Positions 24,871 through 33,012 of a stretch of DNA of 64,000 nt are shown piece after piece (position 1 is the first letter of the stretch; every line of letters begins with the position of its first letter). Made by a program: the position numbers and the translations under genes. The stretch comes from Streptomyces venezuelae. GTDB lineage: Bacteria; Actinomycetota; Actinomycetes; Streptomycetales; Streptomycetaceae. The stretch lies in the NCBI RefSeq assembly GCF_008642375.1, contig NZ_CP029194.1, forward strand, positions 1,364,001 to 1,428,000, in the 5' to 3' direction. Under the pieces are notes generated by a model. The model saw only the letters and a program-made list of their open reading frames with translations. It searched no databases and was not told the origin of the DNA.

Positions 24871-25174
24871 GCTGCCCGACGAGGTGGCCGGGCCGCTTGC
24901 CACAGTCCGCGGTCTCGTCGAGTACGCCGCCCGCCGCCTCGGCTCGCTCCCACAGGCTCACGCCCCGGATGCCGGCCGCGCCCTGGAGCTGGTCGCCATC
25001 CGTCTGTACGACGTCCAGACGGACCTCGGTCTCATCGCCACCCGGCTTGTATCGGTCACGGCAGCACGGGCCCGCCACACATCTGCCTGCCGCCTCGTAG
25101 ACCGCCGCTACGCACCTCGCCCCTTGAACCAACCGATGAGAAAGCTCTGTTGGCTGTCGCCGACCGCGTCCTGA
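24821..25174 (+). CDS. Small helical element-specific protein
   Basis: 117 residues from GTG 24821. It is helical: 'ATQLAGLLGELPDEVAGPLATVRGLVEYAARRLG' and 'GRALELVAIRLYDVQTDLGLIATRLVSV', with a basic tail. It has the same general form as other helical genes of the element (17581, 26542, 27809). The next frame opens before its stop. Confidence 0.5.
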   Translation: MITNADPATQLAGLLGELPDEVAGPLATVRGLVEYAARRLGSLPQAHAPDAGRALELVAIRLYDVQTDLGLIATRLVSVTAARARHTSACRLVDRRYAPRPLNQPMRKLCWLSPTAS

Positions 25175-25510
25175 CCCTTCGCCGAGACGCCCACTCCGGC
25201 GAAGTCCTCGCCCGCGGAGGCGCCCCCGAAGCACACAGCATCCTCCAACGCACCGGATTTGTGCCCATCGTCCGGCTTCACGAGCACTACCACCGTTTGC
25301 CCACCGGCCTCGTCGCCGGCGTCGACCAGGTCCCGCAACGACCTGGCCGACCGGCACGAGCCCCACCCCACCCGGCAGGAGTGCACCGCCGCCGGCTGCG
25401 CAGAAGAAACCGAAGCCTCCGCGGTCTGCGCCTGCCCACCTCAGCCCTGGATCGCCACCGCCCCCCGTCCCGTCACCGCTGCCCCTGCCATCGCCGGCAG
25501 CAGGCGGTGA
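25150..25510 (+). pseudogene. Gene with internal deletion and frame change, unknown function
   Basis: From TTG 25150 about 54 codons are coherent (ADRVLTLRRDAHSGEVLA, HSILQRTGFVPIVRLHEHYHRLPTGL). After about 25315 this frame loses third-position GC bias and becomes Arg/Pro noise up to 25533. The +1 frame takes over with normal codon bias (SRNDLADRHEPHPTRQE, then ASAVCACPPQPW) and stops at 25510. N- and C-terminal parts of one family protein thus appear to be joined after loss of the middle. A simple sequencing indel would not explain the short total length. Confidence 0.5.
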
Positions 25511-25535
25511 CTTCCACCGCTCTCTTGAGGTGACC

Positions 25536-26282
25536 ATGCACGACCCCGACGACTCCCTCGCCTCGTTCGCCTCTGTCCTGGCCGGCGAACTGCCTGGGAA
25601 GTGGACCAGCGATTACCACCCCGACCACGGAGGCGACGCCTACTACCACGACCTCACGGTCGACGTGTGGGACATGGACCAGGTCGCCGAAACGACGGCC
25701 ACGTACGCCGTCGACCACTGTGCCGTCCTGACCCGCGACGACGGCACCCGGCTGTTCGTCATGGACCGCAAGGGCCACGACGACGGCTTCCTCATCGCGG
25801 CCATGGCCCCCGATGCCCTCCCCGTCGCCGCGTACCAAGGTGTCCGCGAACCCGACGGCATCGCCGTGCCCGACGATCCCTTCCGCGCAGCCGAGGACGT
25901 CATCCTCAGTCTGCTGCCTCGTTACGACAAGGCCCTCGCCCAGGTGCGGCACAACGCCTCCCGCCTCACTTCCTCCCCGCCCCACGGTACGAACGTGGTG
26001 ATGACCTGGTCCGGCGACGCCCTCGTCGTCACCCCGCCCGAGCGGCCCGACATCGCCGACGTCCTCGCCGACCACGGCTTCGTCCGTGACGCGGACAAGG
26101 AGTTGCTCGTGCTCGGCGGCGATGACTCCTCCCGACAGGCGGCGTCCGTACGAGCCGCCGGTAGCCGACTGGCCGAGCTCGGCATCGGTGTCGTCCTGCG
26201 GCAGTCGGCCCGATCCACCCTGGGCACTACGGCCCCCCGACCCGCCGCCCCACAGACGTCGGCCCCTCAGCGCAGCCGGTGA
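25536..26282 (+). CDS. Element-specific protein of unknown function, paralogue of 22257-23255
   Basis: 248 residues from ATG 25536 (GTG 25530 is the alternative; TTGAGG lies just ahead). The core is 'LPGKWTSDYHPDHGGDAYYHDLTVDVWDMDQ', 'DHCAVLTRDDGTRLFVMDRKGHDDGFLIAAMAPDALPV' and 'VILSLLPRYDKALAQVRHN', with a C-terminal alpha/beta part (DIADVLADHGFV, LRQSARSTLG). Similarity to 22257-23255 is in order and spacing, not high identity. No catalytic motif. Confidence 0.6.
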   Translation: MHDPDDSLASFASVLAGELPGKWTSDYHPDHGGDAYYHDLTVDVWDMDQVAETTATYAVDHCAVLTRDDGTRLFVMDRKGHDDGFLIAAMAPDALPVAAYQGVREPDGIAVPDDPFRAAEDVILSLLPRYDKALAQVRHNASRLTSSPPHGTNVVMTWSGDALVVTPPERPDIADVLADHGFVRDADKELLVLGGDDSSRQAASVRAAGSRLAELGIGVVLRQSARSTLGTTAPRPAAPQTSAPQRSR

Positions 26283-26515
26283 CGCGTCCCGTCTCGTCCA
26301 GGCCACGTCGTCCCCTTCTTGGAGTCCCCGTCAACCTCGCAGCACGTACCCCTCCGCCCCTCAAGGCGACCCGCAGGCCCCGCCTCGCCGCCATTCTGAT
26401 CCGCCGCTACCTGCACGCCTGCGTACTCGGCGGCCCCGAGCGGCCCACTCCCCTGGCCGGCGGGCGTCCGGAGGCCGCCCTCGACGAGTCCCGCCGCCTC
26501 GCGCAGGCCGGCTGA
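26279..26515 (+). CDS. Small basic protein of unknown function
   Basis: 78 residues from GTG 26279, which overlaps the previous stop by four bases. It is arginine-rich at the N-terminus, then 'LAAILIRRYLHACVLGGPERP'. The overlap and direction suit a real coupled gene, but the composition is close to background, so it may be non-coding. Confidence 0.4.
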   Translation: MTRPVSSRPRRPLLGVPVNLAARTPPPLKATRRPRLAAILIRRYLHACVLGGPERPTPLAGGRPEAALDESRRLAQAG

Positions 26516-26541
26516 CCACTCCGCACCGCCCCTGGAGACCC

Positions 26542-26931
26542 ATGCACGACCCGACGCCCTACCCGATCCGCCTGGCCGACAGCATCGCCGACCAGCTCGG
26601 ACAGCTCAACGAGCACCTCGCCCAAGCCTCACCCCAGCAGGCCGCCCGGATCCTCGGCCAGGCCCTCGACTTCGACGACGGGATCCTGGGACGGATCACC
26701 GGTCTGATGAGCACCGGGTCGCGGTTCGCCAAGGCGCACTCCGAGCAGGGCACCCTGCCGCCCGAGGTGTGGCTCGCCGTAGGCCGCGCCGCGAACGAGC
26801 TGGACGCCGTCGGCCGTGACCTGGACGAGCACGCCGGCACTCTCCGCGCCCTCGCCGAGGCCCCGGCGACCACCCGGACCGCGTCGCCGGCACCGGTGGC
26901 CTCCGCTCTGGTCGTGCGGCGGCGCCGGTGA
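26542..26931 (+). CDS. Small helical element-specific protein
   Basis: 129 residues; ATG 26542 with GGAG six bases ahead. It is almost wholly helical ('RLADSIADQLGQLNEHLAQ', 'QAARILGQALDFDDGILGRITGLM', 'RAANELDAVGRDLDEHAGTLRALAE') with an RRRR end. It overlaps the following DUF317 gene by four bases. Possibly a small DNA- or partner-binding protein; nothing more can be said. Confidence 0.6.
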   Translation: MHDPTPYPIRLADSIADQLGQLNEHLAQASPQQAARILGQALDFDDGILGRITGLMSTGSRFAKAHSEQGTLPPEVWLAVGRAANELDAVGRDLDEHAGTLRALAEAPATTRTASPAPVASALVVRRRR

Positions 26932-27776
26932 GCAAGAAGCAGCATCCCGGATGGGGAGCGGGCGAGCAGCCCGAGCAGCATTACCTGGTCGAGCCCCGCC
27001 ACCTCGCCGGAGGCGGAGACATCCGGCACGTCTCGGAGTTCCTCCGTGCCGCCGGATGGGCCGACGAGTCGAAGACCGGCGGGCCGCTGGTCTTCGACAG
27101 CCCGGACCGTACGGTCCGCGTCGCATACAACCCCTTCGTACGGCCGGGTGGCTGGACGATCGCCGGCAAGGCCAACGGCCATGAGCCGGAGTGGAACGTC
27201 ACCTTCACCCCGCAGACCCCGGTGGAAATCGTCGCCGGATTCAGCGACGCCCTCACCAAGTCGCGTTCCGCGCACGCCCCCAACCCGTGGGCACCACTCC
27301 AACAGCATGGGTGGGAGACGGAACGGGCCCGGCACTTCACCGCCGTCAGCCCAGACCGGAACGCATGGTTGCAGTTCCATCAGACCGGCGAGGGCCAGGC
27401 CCACTGGTGGGCCGGCGCCCGGACCGAGCACGGCCGGACTTGGGACGCCGTGCTCACCCCGAGCACACCGATGCACCTGGTCGAGGCGTTCTCGGCCGCG
27501 CTGGCCGACCCACAGCCGGTGATGCGCCCCCGCGGAAACATCCCGCCCTCCCGTTGGATCCGCACCACCTCGGTGTCCGTGCGACCCTCGGAGCTCGGCG
27601 CCTGGCAGCAGGCCCGGACAACAGCCGCCCGCGCCACGACCTGGGCCCGCAACTCATGGGCCTCCTCCCGTCAACACGCCCGTACTCCCACGCCCCACTC
27701 GTACGCGGTACCGGCCACGGGCACAACGCCAGCTCGGCCAGCCGCCGCAGCCACGCGGCCCACGCGCAGCCGCTAG
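26928..27776 (+). CDS. DUF317 domain protein
   Basis: 282 residues from GTG 26928. It begins with 'YLVEPRHLAGGG' (DUF317 start pattern) and then two DUF317 repeats: 'FLRAAGWADESKTGGPLVFDSPDRTVRVAYNPF' to 'IVAGFSDALTKSR', and 'LQQHGWETERARHFTAVSPDRNAWLQFH' to 'LVEAFSAALADPQPV'. The tail is Ala/Thr/Pro-rich. It is coupled to the helical gene upstream, as the DUF317 gene at 1297 is coupled to its own upstream gene. Confidence 0.85.
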   Translation: MSKKQHPGWGAGEQPEQHYLVEPRHLAGGGDIRHVSEFLRAAGWADESKTGGPLVFDSPDRTVRVAYNPFVRPGGWTIAGKANGHEPEWNVTFTPQTPVEIVAGFSDALTKSRSAHAPNPWAPLQQHGWETERARHFTAVSPDRNAWLQFHQTGEGQAHWWAGARTEHGRTWDAVLTPSTPMHLVEAFSAALADPQPVMRPRGNIPPSRWIRTTSVSVRPSELGAWQQARTTAARATTWARNSWASSRQHARTPTPHSYAVPATGTTPARPAAAATRPTRSR

Positions 27777-27808
27777 ACCGTCTCCCTCACCGCATAGGAG
27801 GACCTGCC

Positions 27809-28408
27809 CTGCCCGCACCGACCAGCACTCCCTCGGAGATGCACGGCCTGCTCCTGCGACAGCTGGAACTGTTCCTGATGGAGAGCCGGGAGATCCTTGC
27901 CGCCTGGGACGCCTACTCCGACGAGCACACCGACCCCGACGGCTGGCCGCACGACCCGCTCACATACGGCCGGCGCACGATGCGGCGTGACGCCGACACG
28001 TGGCGCTCGTTCAATCGGATCCGCTACGCGGCACGCGAGATGCTCGCCACAGCCGAAGTCCAGGTCCAGCAGCTCAACCCCGCATGCGTCCAGACCCGTT
28101 GGCCGTGGCAGCTGGCCGAACTCACCACAGCGCTCTCGCAGCTGGAGAAGCTTCAGGACGAATGGCTGGATAGGCGGGACGCGTTGACGCGCACGGCGGC
28201 GCTGCCGGGGGTCGAGGAGTTCGACGGCACCCTCGCCGAGCGCAACGAGGAGGCGTGGGCAGCCCTCGACACCTGGTCCGCCCAGGGCCATGCCCTCATC
28301 GAGATCCACGCTCTTGCGCTTACGGCCCCGTCCCCGATCCTGACCTCGGCCCCGAGACCCGCCCTCTCGCCGAAAGGCATTGGCCGTAAGGCGGGGAGAC
28401 GCGGATGA
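27809..28408 (+). CDS. Helical element-specific protein, probable CTG start
   Basis: 199 residues from CTG 27809, which lies seven bases after a full AGGAGG (27796-27801). The first ATG (27839) has no usable ribosome site. The protein is helical throughout: 'LLLRQLELFLMESREILAAWDAY', 'MRRDADTWRSFNRIRYAAREMLATAEVQVQQL', 'ELTTALSQLEKLQDEWLDRRDALTR'. The stop overlaps the ATG of the next DUF317 gene (28405). Unknown function. Confidence 0.6.
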   Translation: MPAPTSTPSEMHGLLLRQLELFLMESREILAAWDAYSDEHTDPDGWPHDPLTYGRRTMRRDADTWRSFNRIRYAAREMLATAEVQVQQLNPACVQTRWPWQLAELTTALSQLEKLQDEWLDRRDALTRTAALPGVEEFDGTLAERNEEAWAALDTWSAQGHALIEIHALALTAPSPILTSAPRPALSPKGIGRKAGRRG

Positions 28409-29167
28409 ACAGCAGCGTCGAGCAGGCGTTCATCTCACCCCGCTACCTCGCTGGCCCGGGGAATCCGGCCTGGGTCACCGTCCCGCTCCATGAGGCCGCC
28501 GGCTGGAGGCACGGCCACGACCCTCTTATGCCCCAGGTCATTCTCAGCAGCCCTGACCAGAAGACGCTGCTGCGTCTCGAACCCACCCCTGACGAGCCCT
28601 GGTGGTGCCTGACCCACTCCAGCGACTCCGACGGGCCCAGCTGGTACGCATCCTTCGGCGCCCGCACCCCCGGTCGAACTGATCGCGGCCGTCACCGACA
28701 CCCTCACCGACCCCGGCTTCCGCGCCAGAGCAGCAACGGATCCGAACGAGCCCTTGCTGCGGGCCGGATGGGGCCGGGCCATGGAGGGCGGGCTGGCCTC
28801 GCCGGACGGCATCGTCCGAGTCGAGCGCTTCAACTACAGCGGCAGCGCCCACTGGTGCATCGAGACGGCGCTCAGCCAGGATCCCGAGCACCAGATCTGG
28901 CAGGCCCGCTTCGGGGGCAGCGCCCCCGCCCGCCTCGTCGCGGCCTTCACCCGGGCGCTGTCCGATCCCGAACCGCTACGGCGCTCGCCCGAGCAGCGTC
29001 CCGCCCTCGGTCGCAGCCGGATCACGCTCCGCTGGCAGGAGTGGCCCGCCGAACACATCGGCTACGCCCTGCGCGAGCGCGTCGACTTCCTCGCGTCCCG
29101 TCACGCCAGCACTCGCCCGCCACCGCCGCCCGCCCGGCCGCCGACGCCCCGGCGCCGCACCCGCTGA
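28405..29167 (+). pseudogene. DUF317 gene with a one-base frameshift
   Basis: From ATG 28405 the first 88 codons are a normal DUF317 start (FISPRYLAGPGNPAW, GWRHGHDPLMPQVILSS, SWYASFGART). At the C5 run 28667-28671 the frame must shift: with four Cs the text continues as PVELIAAVTDTL, then 'GGLASPDGIVRVERFNYSGSAHWCIETAL', 'LVAAFTRALSDPEPL' and a tail ending at 29167. As printed, the ATG frame instead runs on as Arg-rich noise across the VirD4 gene. Either a true mutation or a homopolymer error in the assembly. Confidence 0.8.
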
Positions 29168-29221
29168 CACCACCCCCGCCACACGCCCCGGGCCCGCCCC
29201 CGTTCAAGGAACCGCCGCCCC

Positions 29222-31012
29222 TTGCCCTCTTCCTCCACGTCCAGTTCCGACGGTTACGACATAGCCCTGAAGATATTCATCGGCGCTTTCGCCGTCGGCC
29301 TTCCGCTGGCCAACATCGCCTGGCTGGTGGGAAATCTCACCGCCTGGTTCGCTGGGGCGGGCCCATGGGCGCCGTACCAGCCGACCAACGCGCTCCTTCA
29401 CCCCGAAGAGCTCTGGCCAGCAGCCGGAGAGGTGTCCCTGCTTGTCGGCACCCGAATTGTTCCCATCGCACTGACGCTCCTCCTCGCCGCCACCGTCGGC
29501 GCCCTGTGGCTCCGGTACAAGAACTCCTCCGGCGGCCGAAGGAAGGTCGACGGGATGGCGAAGGCTCGCGACATCGAACCGCTGCTGGCAAAGGCGATCG
29601 AGGCCAAGGCCCGCTCCCTGCGCCCGAGCCTGAGGAACACCAAGCCCCTCGCCCCGTCCGACACCGGCATCCTCCTGGGCAACCTCCAGGGGACGAAGCA
29701 CGAAGTACGGATGGGGTTCGAGGACGTCGCCGTCGCCATCATGGCCCCGCGCTCCGGCAAGACCACCTCCCTCGCCATCCCATCGATCCTCGCCGCGCCG
29801 GGCCCGGTGCTGCTCACCTCGAACAAGGCCGCCGGCGACGCCTACACGGCCTGCCTCGACGCCCGGCGCCGGGTGGGGCGAGTGTGGTCGATGGACCCGC
29901 AGCAGATCGCCCACGCCCAGCGCACCATGTGGTGGAACCCCCTCGCCGACGCCAAGACCCTGGACGGCGCCGGGCGGCTCGCCGGCCACTTCCTCGCCGC
30001 GTCCGTCGACGCCTCCCAGCAGGGCGACTTCTGGTCCAAGGCCGGCAGCAACATCCTGAGCCAACTGTTCCTGGCCGCCGCCCTCGACGACCGGCCGATC
30101 ACCGACGTCATGCAGTGGCTCGCCTTCCCCGCCGACCGCACCCCGCTCGACATCCTGCGCGACCATCGGTTCACCGCAGTCGCCTCGCAGCTCAAGGGCA
30201 CTGTGGAGGGGCCACCGGAGACCAGGGATGGCATTTATGAGACGGCGAGGCAGTACGCCTCCGCCTTGCTGAACTCGGAGATCGCAGCCTGGGTCACCCC
30301 GCAGAAGGGCATCCCCGAGTTCCGCCCGGCTGAGTTCGTGACCTCGAGCGCCACCCTCTTCCTCCTGTCGAAGGACGGTGGCGGTGGAGCGAGCGCCCTC
30401 ATCGCGGCGTGCGCGGACTCCGTCATGCGGGCCGCAACCACGCAGGCCGAGCGGGCCGGCGGCCGGCTCGACCCTCCGATGCTCGCGATCCTCGACGAGG
30501 CGGCCAACGTGTGCAAAATCTCGGACCTCCCCGATTTGTACTCGCACTTGGGGTCACGCGGGATCATCCCGATCACCATCTTGCAGAGCTACCGGCAGGG
30601 CCAGAAGGTGTGGGGCGACGCGGGCATGGACGCGATGTGGAGCGCGGCCACCGTCAAGGTGATCGGCAGCGGCATCGACGACCCGGACTTCGCCGACAAG
30701 CTGTCCCGGATGATCGGCGACCACGACGTCGAGACCACCTCCACCTCGATCTCCGACTCCGGCAAGTCGACCTCGGTCTCGATGCGGCAGGAGCGAATCC
30801 TGCCTGCGGACGCAATCCGCGCTCTGCCAAAGGGCTCCGCCCTGTGCCTGGCCACCGGCATGCGCGTCGCGATGCTCGACCTCCGCCCCTGGTACCTCGA
30901 ACCCGGCGCCGACCAGCTCGCTGCTGCCTCCGCCCGCGCGTCCAAGGCGATCACGACCCGCGCCGTCGCCAAGAGCGCCCCGAACCAGGAGGACTACGGC
31001 CGGGCCGCGTAG
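29222..31012 (+). CDS. VirD4/TraG-family coupling protein (type IV secretion ATPase)
   Basis: 596 residues from TTG 29222 (AAGGA about nine bases ahead). Two N-terminal membrane helices (about 15-45 and 75-98) are followed by the cytosolic ATPase: Walker A MAPRSGKTTS (about 173-182), 'LLTSNKAAGDAYTACLDARR', 'FWSKAGSNILSQLFLAA' and Walker B LAILDEAANV (about 420-429), then the 'ITILQSYRQGQKVWG' segment of TraM-recognition-type coupling proteins. It would bring the DNA-protein substrate to the channel. It lies about 10 kb from the channel genes, on the same strand. Confidence 0.88.
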   Translation: MPSSSTSSSDGYDIALKIFIGAFAVGLPLANIAWLVGNLTAWFAGAGPWAPYQPTNALLHPEELWPAAGEVSLLVGTRIVPIALTLLLAATVGALWLRYKNSSGGRRKVDGMAKARDIEPLLAKAIEAKARSLRPSLRNTKPLAPSDTGILLGNLQGTKHEVRMGFEDVAVAIMAPRSGKTTSLAIPSILAAPGPVLLTSNKAAGDAYTACLDARRRVGRVWSMDPQQIAHAQRTMWWNPLADAKTLDGAGRLAGHFLAASVDASQQGDFWSKAGSNILSQLFLAAALDDRPITDVMQWLAFPADRTPLDILRDHRFTAVASQLKGTVEGPPETRDGIYETARQYASALLNSEIAAWVTPQKGIPEFRPAEFVTSSATLFLLSKDGGGGASALIAACADSVMRAATTQAERAGGRLDPPMLAILDEAANVCKISDLPDLYSHLGSRGIIPITILQSYRQGQKVWGDAGMDAMWSAATVKVIGSGIDDPDFADKLSRMIGDHDVETTSTSISDSGKSTSVSMRQERILPADAIRALPKGSALCLATGMRVAMLDLRPWYLEPGADQLAAASARASKAITTRAVAKSAPNQEDYGRAA

Positions 31013-31129
31013 CACCCGAACGGCACTGTTCGACGGCGGCTCTCGGTGACACCGGTCGCGCCGTGGGCAGCCGGCACACGGCATGCCACCCACTTGCCAT
31101 CCCGTTTGCAGATCAAGGAGTTCTCTTCT

Positions 31130-31942
31130 TTGGCTCACTCCTATCCGCTCGGCCCGAGCGACGAAGAGCTCTGGGCCCTCACCCGGTACCTGCTGGCCTC
31201 CGGCGGTCAGCTCGACGACCTCAAGCGGCGCGGCACGGCTCCCGAGCGGCTGCAGGACGCGGTTCGTACAGGCGGCGCGCTTCACCAGACCTCGCTCCAT
31301 GCCGCCGGGCTGCTGGCCAAAGCCGCCCTGAGCGATGCGACGACCACCGTCGACGGCCTCGTCGCCGTCTCGCTCCTCCGTCGCCTGGCCGAGGCCACAG
31401 CCTCCGCCGCGTTGCGCGCGGCCGACAGCATCGCCGCCCTCGCCCACGGCGACACCACTACAGCCGATCACCTTCTGGAGCAGGCACGAGTCCACCTGCA
31501 CAGGACCCCGGTGACCTGCCAGGAAGTCGGCTCCGCCCTGCTCCGACACGACGGATACCTCTACGCCCAGGCGCGCGCCGCACGGGAGAACCTCGGTCCG
31601 AGCGCCGGCACGGTCAAGGTCAGCGAGGCCCAGCGGAAGGGTCTCGCCTCACTGGCGCGGGGGGACGGCGTGTTCCGTGAGGCCCGCCACAGCGTCCGTG
31701 AGCTGGAGAGTCCTCTGAACGCCTCCGTACGGACCGCCACCATCGACGCACTCGCCGCCAAGGAGTTGCTCACCCTCACCCCCCTCACGGGCAAGCAGTG
31801 CCGGTCCGCCATCCGGCTCACCTCCGCGGGCATCCAGGCGCTCCTCGCCGCCTCTCCCCCGAAGCCCGGCGGCCGCCCCGCCATCGCGACGTCGGTGCCG
31901 AACAGGCCGAGGCCGGCTGCCCGGACGAGCGCTCGGCGGTGA
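31130..31942 (+). CDS. Helical protein with winged-helix-like C-terminus, unknown function
   Basis: 270 residues from TTG 31130 with AAGGAG (31115-31120) nine bases ahead. N-terminal helices (EELWALTRYLLASGGQLDDLKRRG, LHAAGLLAKAAL, RLAEATASAALRAADSIAALA) are followed by a winged-helix-like region (QRKGLASLARGDGVFREARH, TIDALAAKELLTLTP, AIRLTSAGIQALLAA). Its layout resembles the protein at 9164-9862. It may be a replication- or transfer-linked DNA-binding protein; this is inference from fold only. Confidence 0.55.
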   Translation: MAHSYPLGPSDEELWALTRYLLASGGQLDDLKRRGTAPERLQDAVRTGGALHQTSLHAAGLLAKAALSDATTTVDGLVAVSLLRRLAEATASAALRAADSIAALAHGDTTTADHLLEQARVHLHRTPVTCQEVGSALLRHDGYLYAQARAARENLGPSAGTVKVSEAQRKGLASLARGDGVFREARHSVRELESPLNASVRTATIDALAAKELLTLTPLTGKQCRSAIRLTSAGIQALLAASPPKPGGRPAIATSVPNRPRPAARTSARR

Positions 31943-32091
31943 CGCCACGCCGAAGCTGTCGCCCAAATGCACCGTTCGGCTCCCGCCCTCGGCGCCCGGC
32001 GTAGCGCCCCGCCCTTCCCGTATCTCAGCCACATCGGCCCCACCGGCCCGGGTCGCTGCCAGCCCCCACACTCCAACGAAAGGACGTCCCT

Positions 32092-33012
32092 ATTACCGCC
32101 ACGCCCCAGTTCCGCGCCATTTCCCTCGGCGCCGGAATCCAGTCCAGCACCATGCTCGCCCTGTCCGCGGAGGGAATCCTCCCGAAGGTCGACTACGCGA
32201 TCTTCGCCGATACCGGATGGGAGCCAAAGGCGGTATACGAGCATCTCGACCGCCTCGAACGCGAGATTGCAGAGCCTGCGGGAATCCCTATCATTCGGGT
32301 CTCCTCTGGCAACATCCGCGACGACGCCCTCAACCCGGATCACCGCTTCGCCTCGATGCCCCTCTACATCCTCAACCGGGACGGGCGACCCGGGATGACC
32401 AGGCGCCAGTGCACCGGGGAGTACAAGGTGAAGCCGATCAAGAAGAAGGTTCGAGACCTCCTCGGCTACCCCTACCCAGCCCGGGTCCCGAAGGGCGTGT
32501 TCGTAGAGCAGTGGATCGGCATATCCACCGACGAATTCCACCGCGCCAAGGACGCAGACGTGAAGTACATGCGCAATGTGCATCCGCTCATGGACATGAA
32601 CTGGTCACGTTCCGACTGCGTCCGCTACCTCACATCGCTCGGCCTTGCCGAGACCCCGAAATCGAGCTGCCTCGGCTGCCCCTTCCACGGCAATGCCCAG
32701 TGGCGGAACATCCGTGACAGCTCCCCCGAGGAGTGGGCGGATGTCGTGGAGTTCGACGCGGCTATCCGAAAGGGCAACGCGCGCGCGAACGCCAGCGGCA
32801 ACAAGCTGCTCGGTGAGGCGTTCCTGCATCGCTCCCGGGTCCCGCTCGACCAGGCGCCGATCGACCATGTCACCGCGGGCGAGTGGGCGGCACGGCAGCG
32901 GGACCGCGACTCCGCCGCAGAGCTGGATCGGGGGGTCGACGACGGCTGCTCCCCGTGGGCCTGCCGTGGTGAAGTCGAGCCGATCCAGGACGACTTCGGG
33001 CTCACGACGTGA
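32092..33012 (+). CDS. PAPS reductase/DndC-like protein, probable ATT start
   Basis: 306 residues if read from ATT 32092, seven bases after AAAGGA (32079-32084). The pyrophosphatase-type loop ISLGAGIQSST (about residues 10-20) comes before the first ATG (32152), so that ATG would remove the ATP-binding motif. Other features are 'FADTGWEP', 'RQCTGEYKVKPI' and 'SSCLGCPFHG', whose cysteines could bind a metal centre. This clade of adenylating enzymes is common in actinophages and elements; DndC, which inserts sulfur into DNA, is a relative. The stop overlaps the next gene, a cytosine methyltransferase. Confidence 0.78.
   Translation: MTATPQFRAISLGAGIQSSTMLALSAEGILPKVDYAIFADTGWEPKAVYEHLDRLEREIAEPAGIPIIRVSSGNIRDDALNPDHRFASMPLYILNRDGRPGMTRRQCTGEYKVKPIKKKVRDLLGYPYPARVPKGVFVEQWIGISTDEFHRAKDADVKYMRNVHPLMDMNWSRSDCVRYLTSLGLAETPKSSCLGCPFHGNAQWRNIRDSSPEEWADVVEFDAAIRKGNARANASGNKLLGEAFLHRSRVPLDQAPIDHVTAGEWAARQRDRDSAAELDRGVDDGCSPWACRGEVEPIQDDFGLTT

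Noticed and set aside
28675..30240. Apparent fusion of the DUF317 gene to a long Arg-rich C-terminus
   Set aside because: It is the wrong frame after the C5 run; the right frame gives a normal DUF317 end and the VirD4 gene covers the rest.
29204..30547. Minus-strand frame of 447 codons opposite the VirD4-like gene
   Set aside because: Shadow of the coupling-protein gene; no ribosome site and low-complexity text.
32092..33012. A complete Dnd phosphorothioation system
   Set aside because: Only a DndC-related protein is present; no DndA, DndB, DndD or DndE-like genes are in the window.
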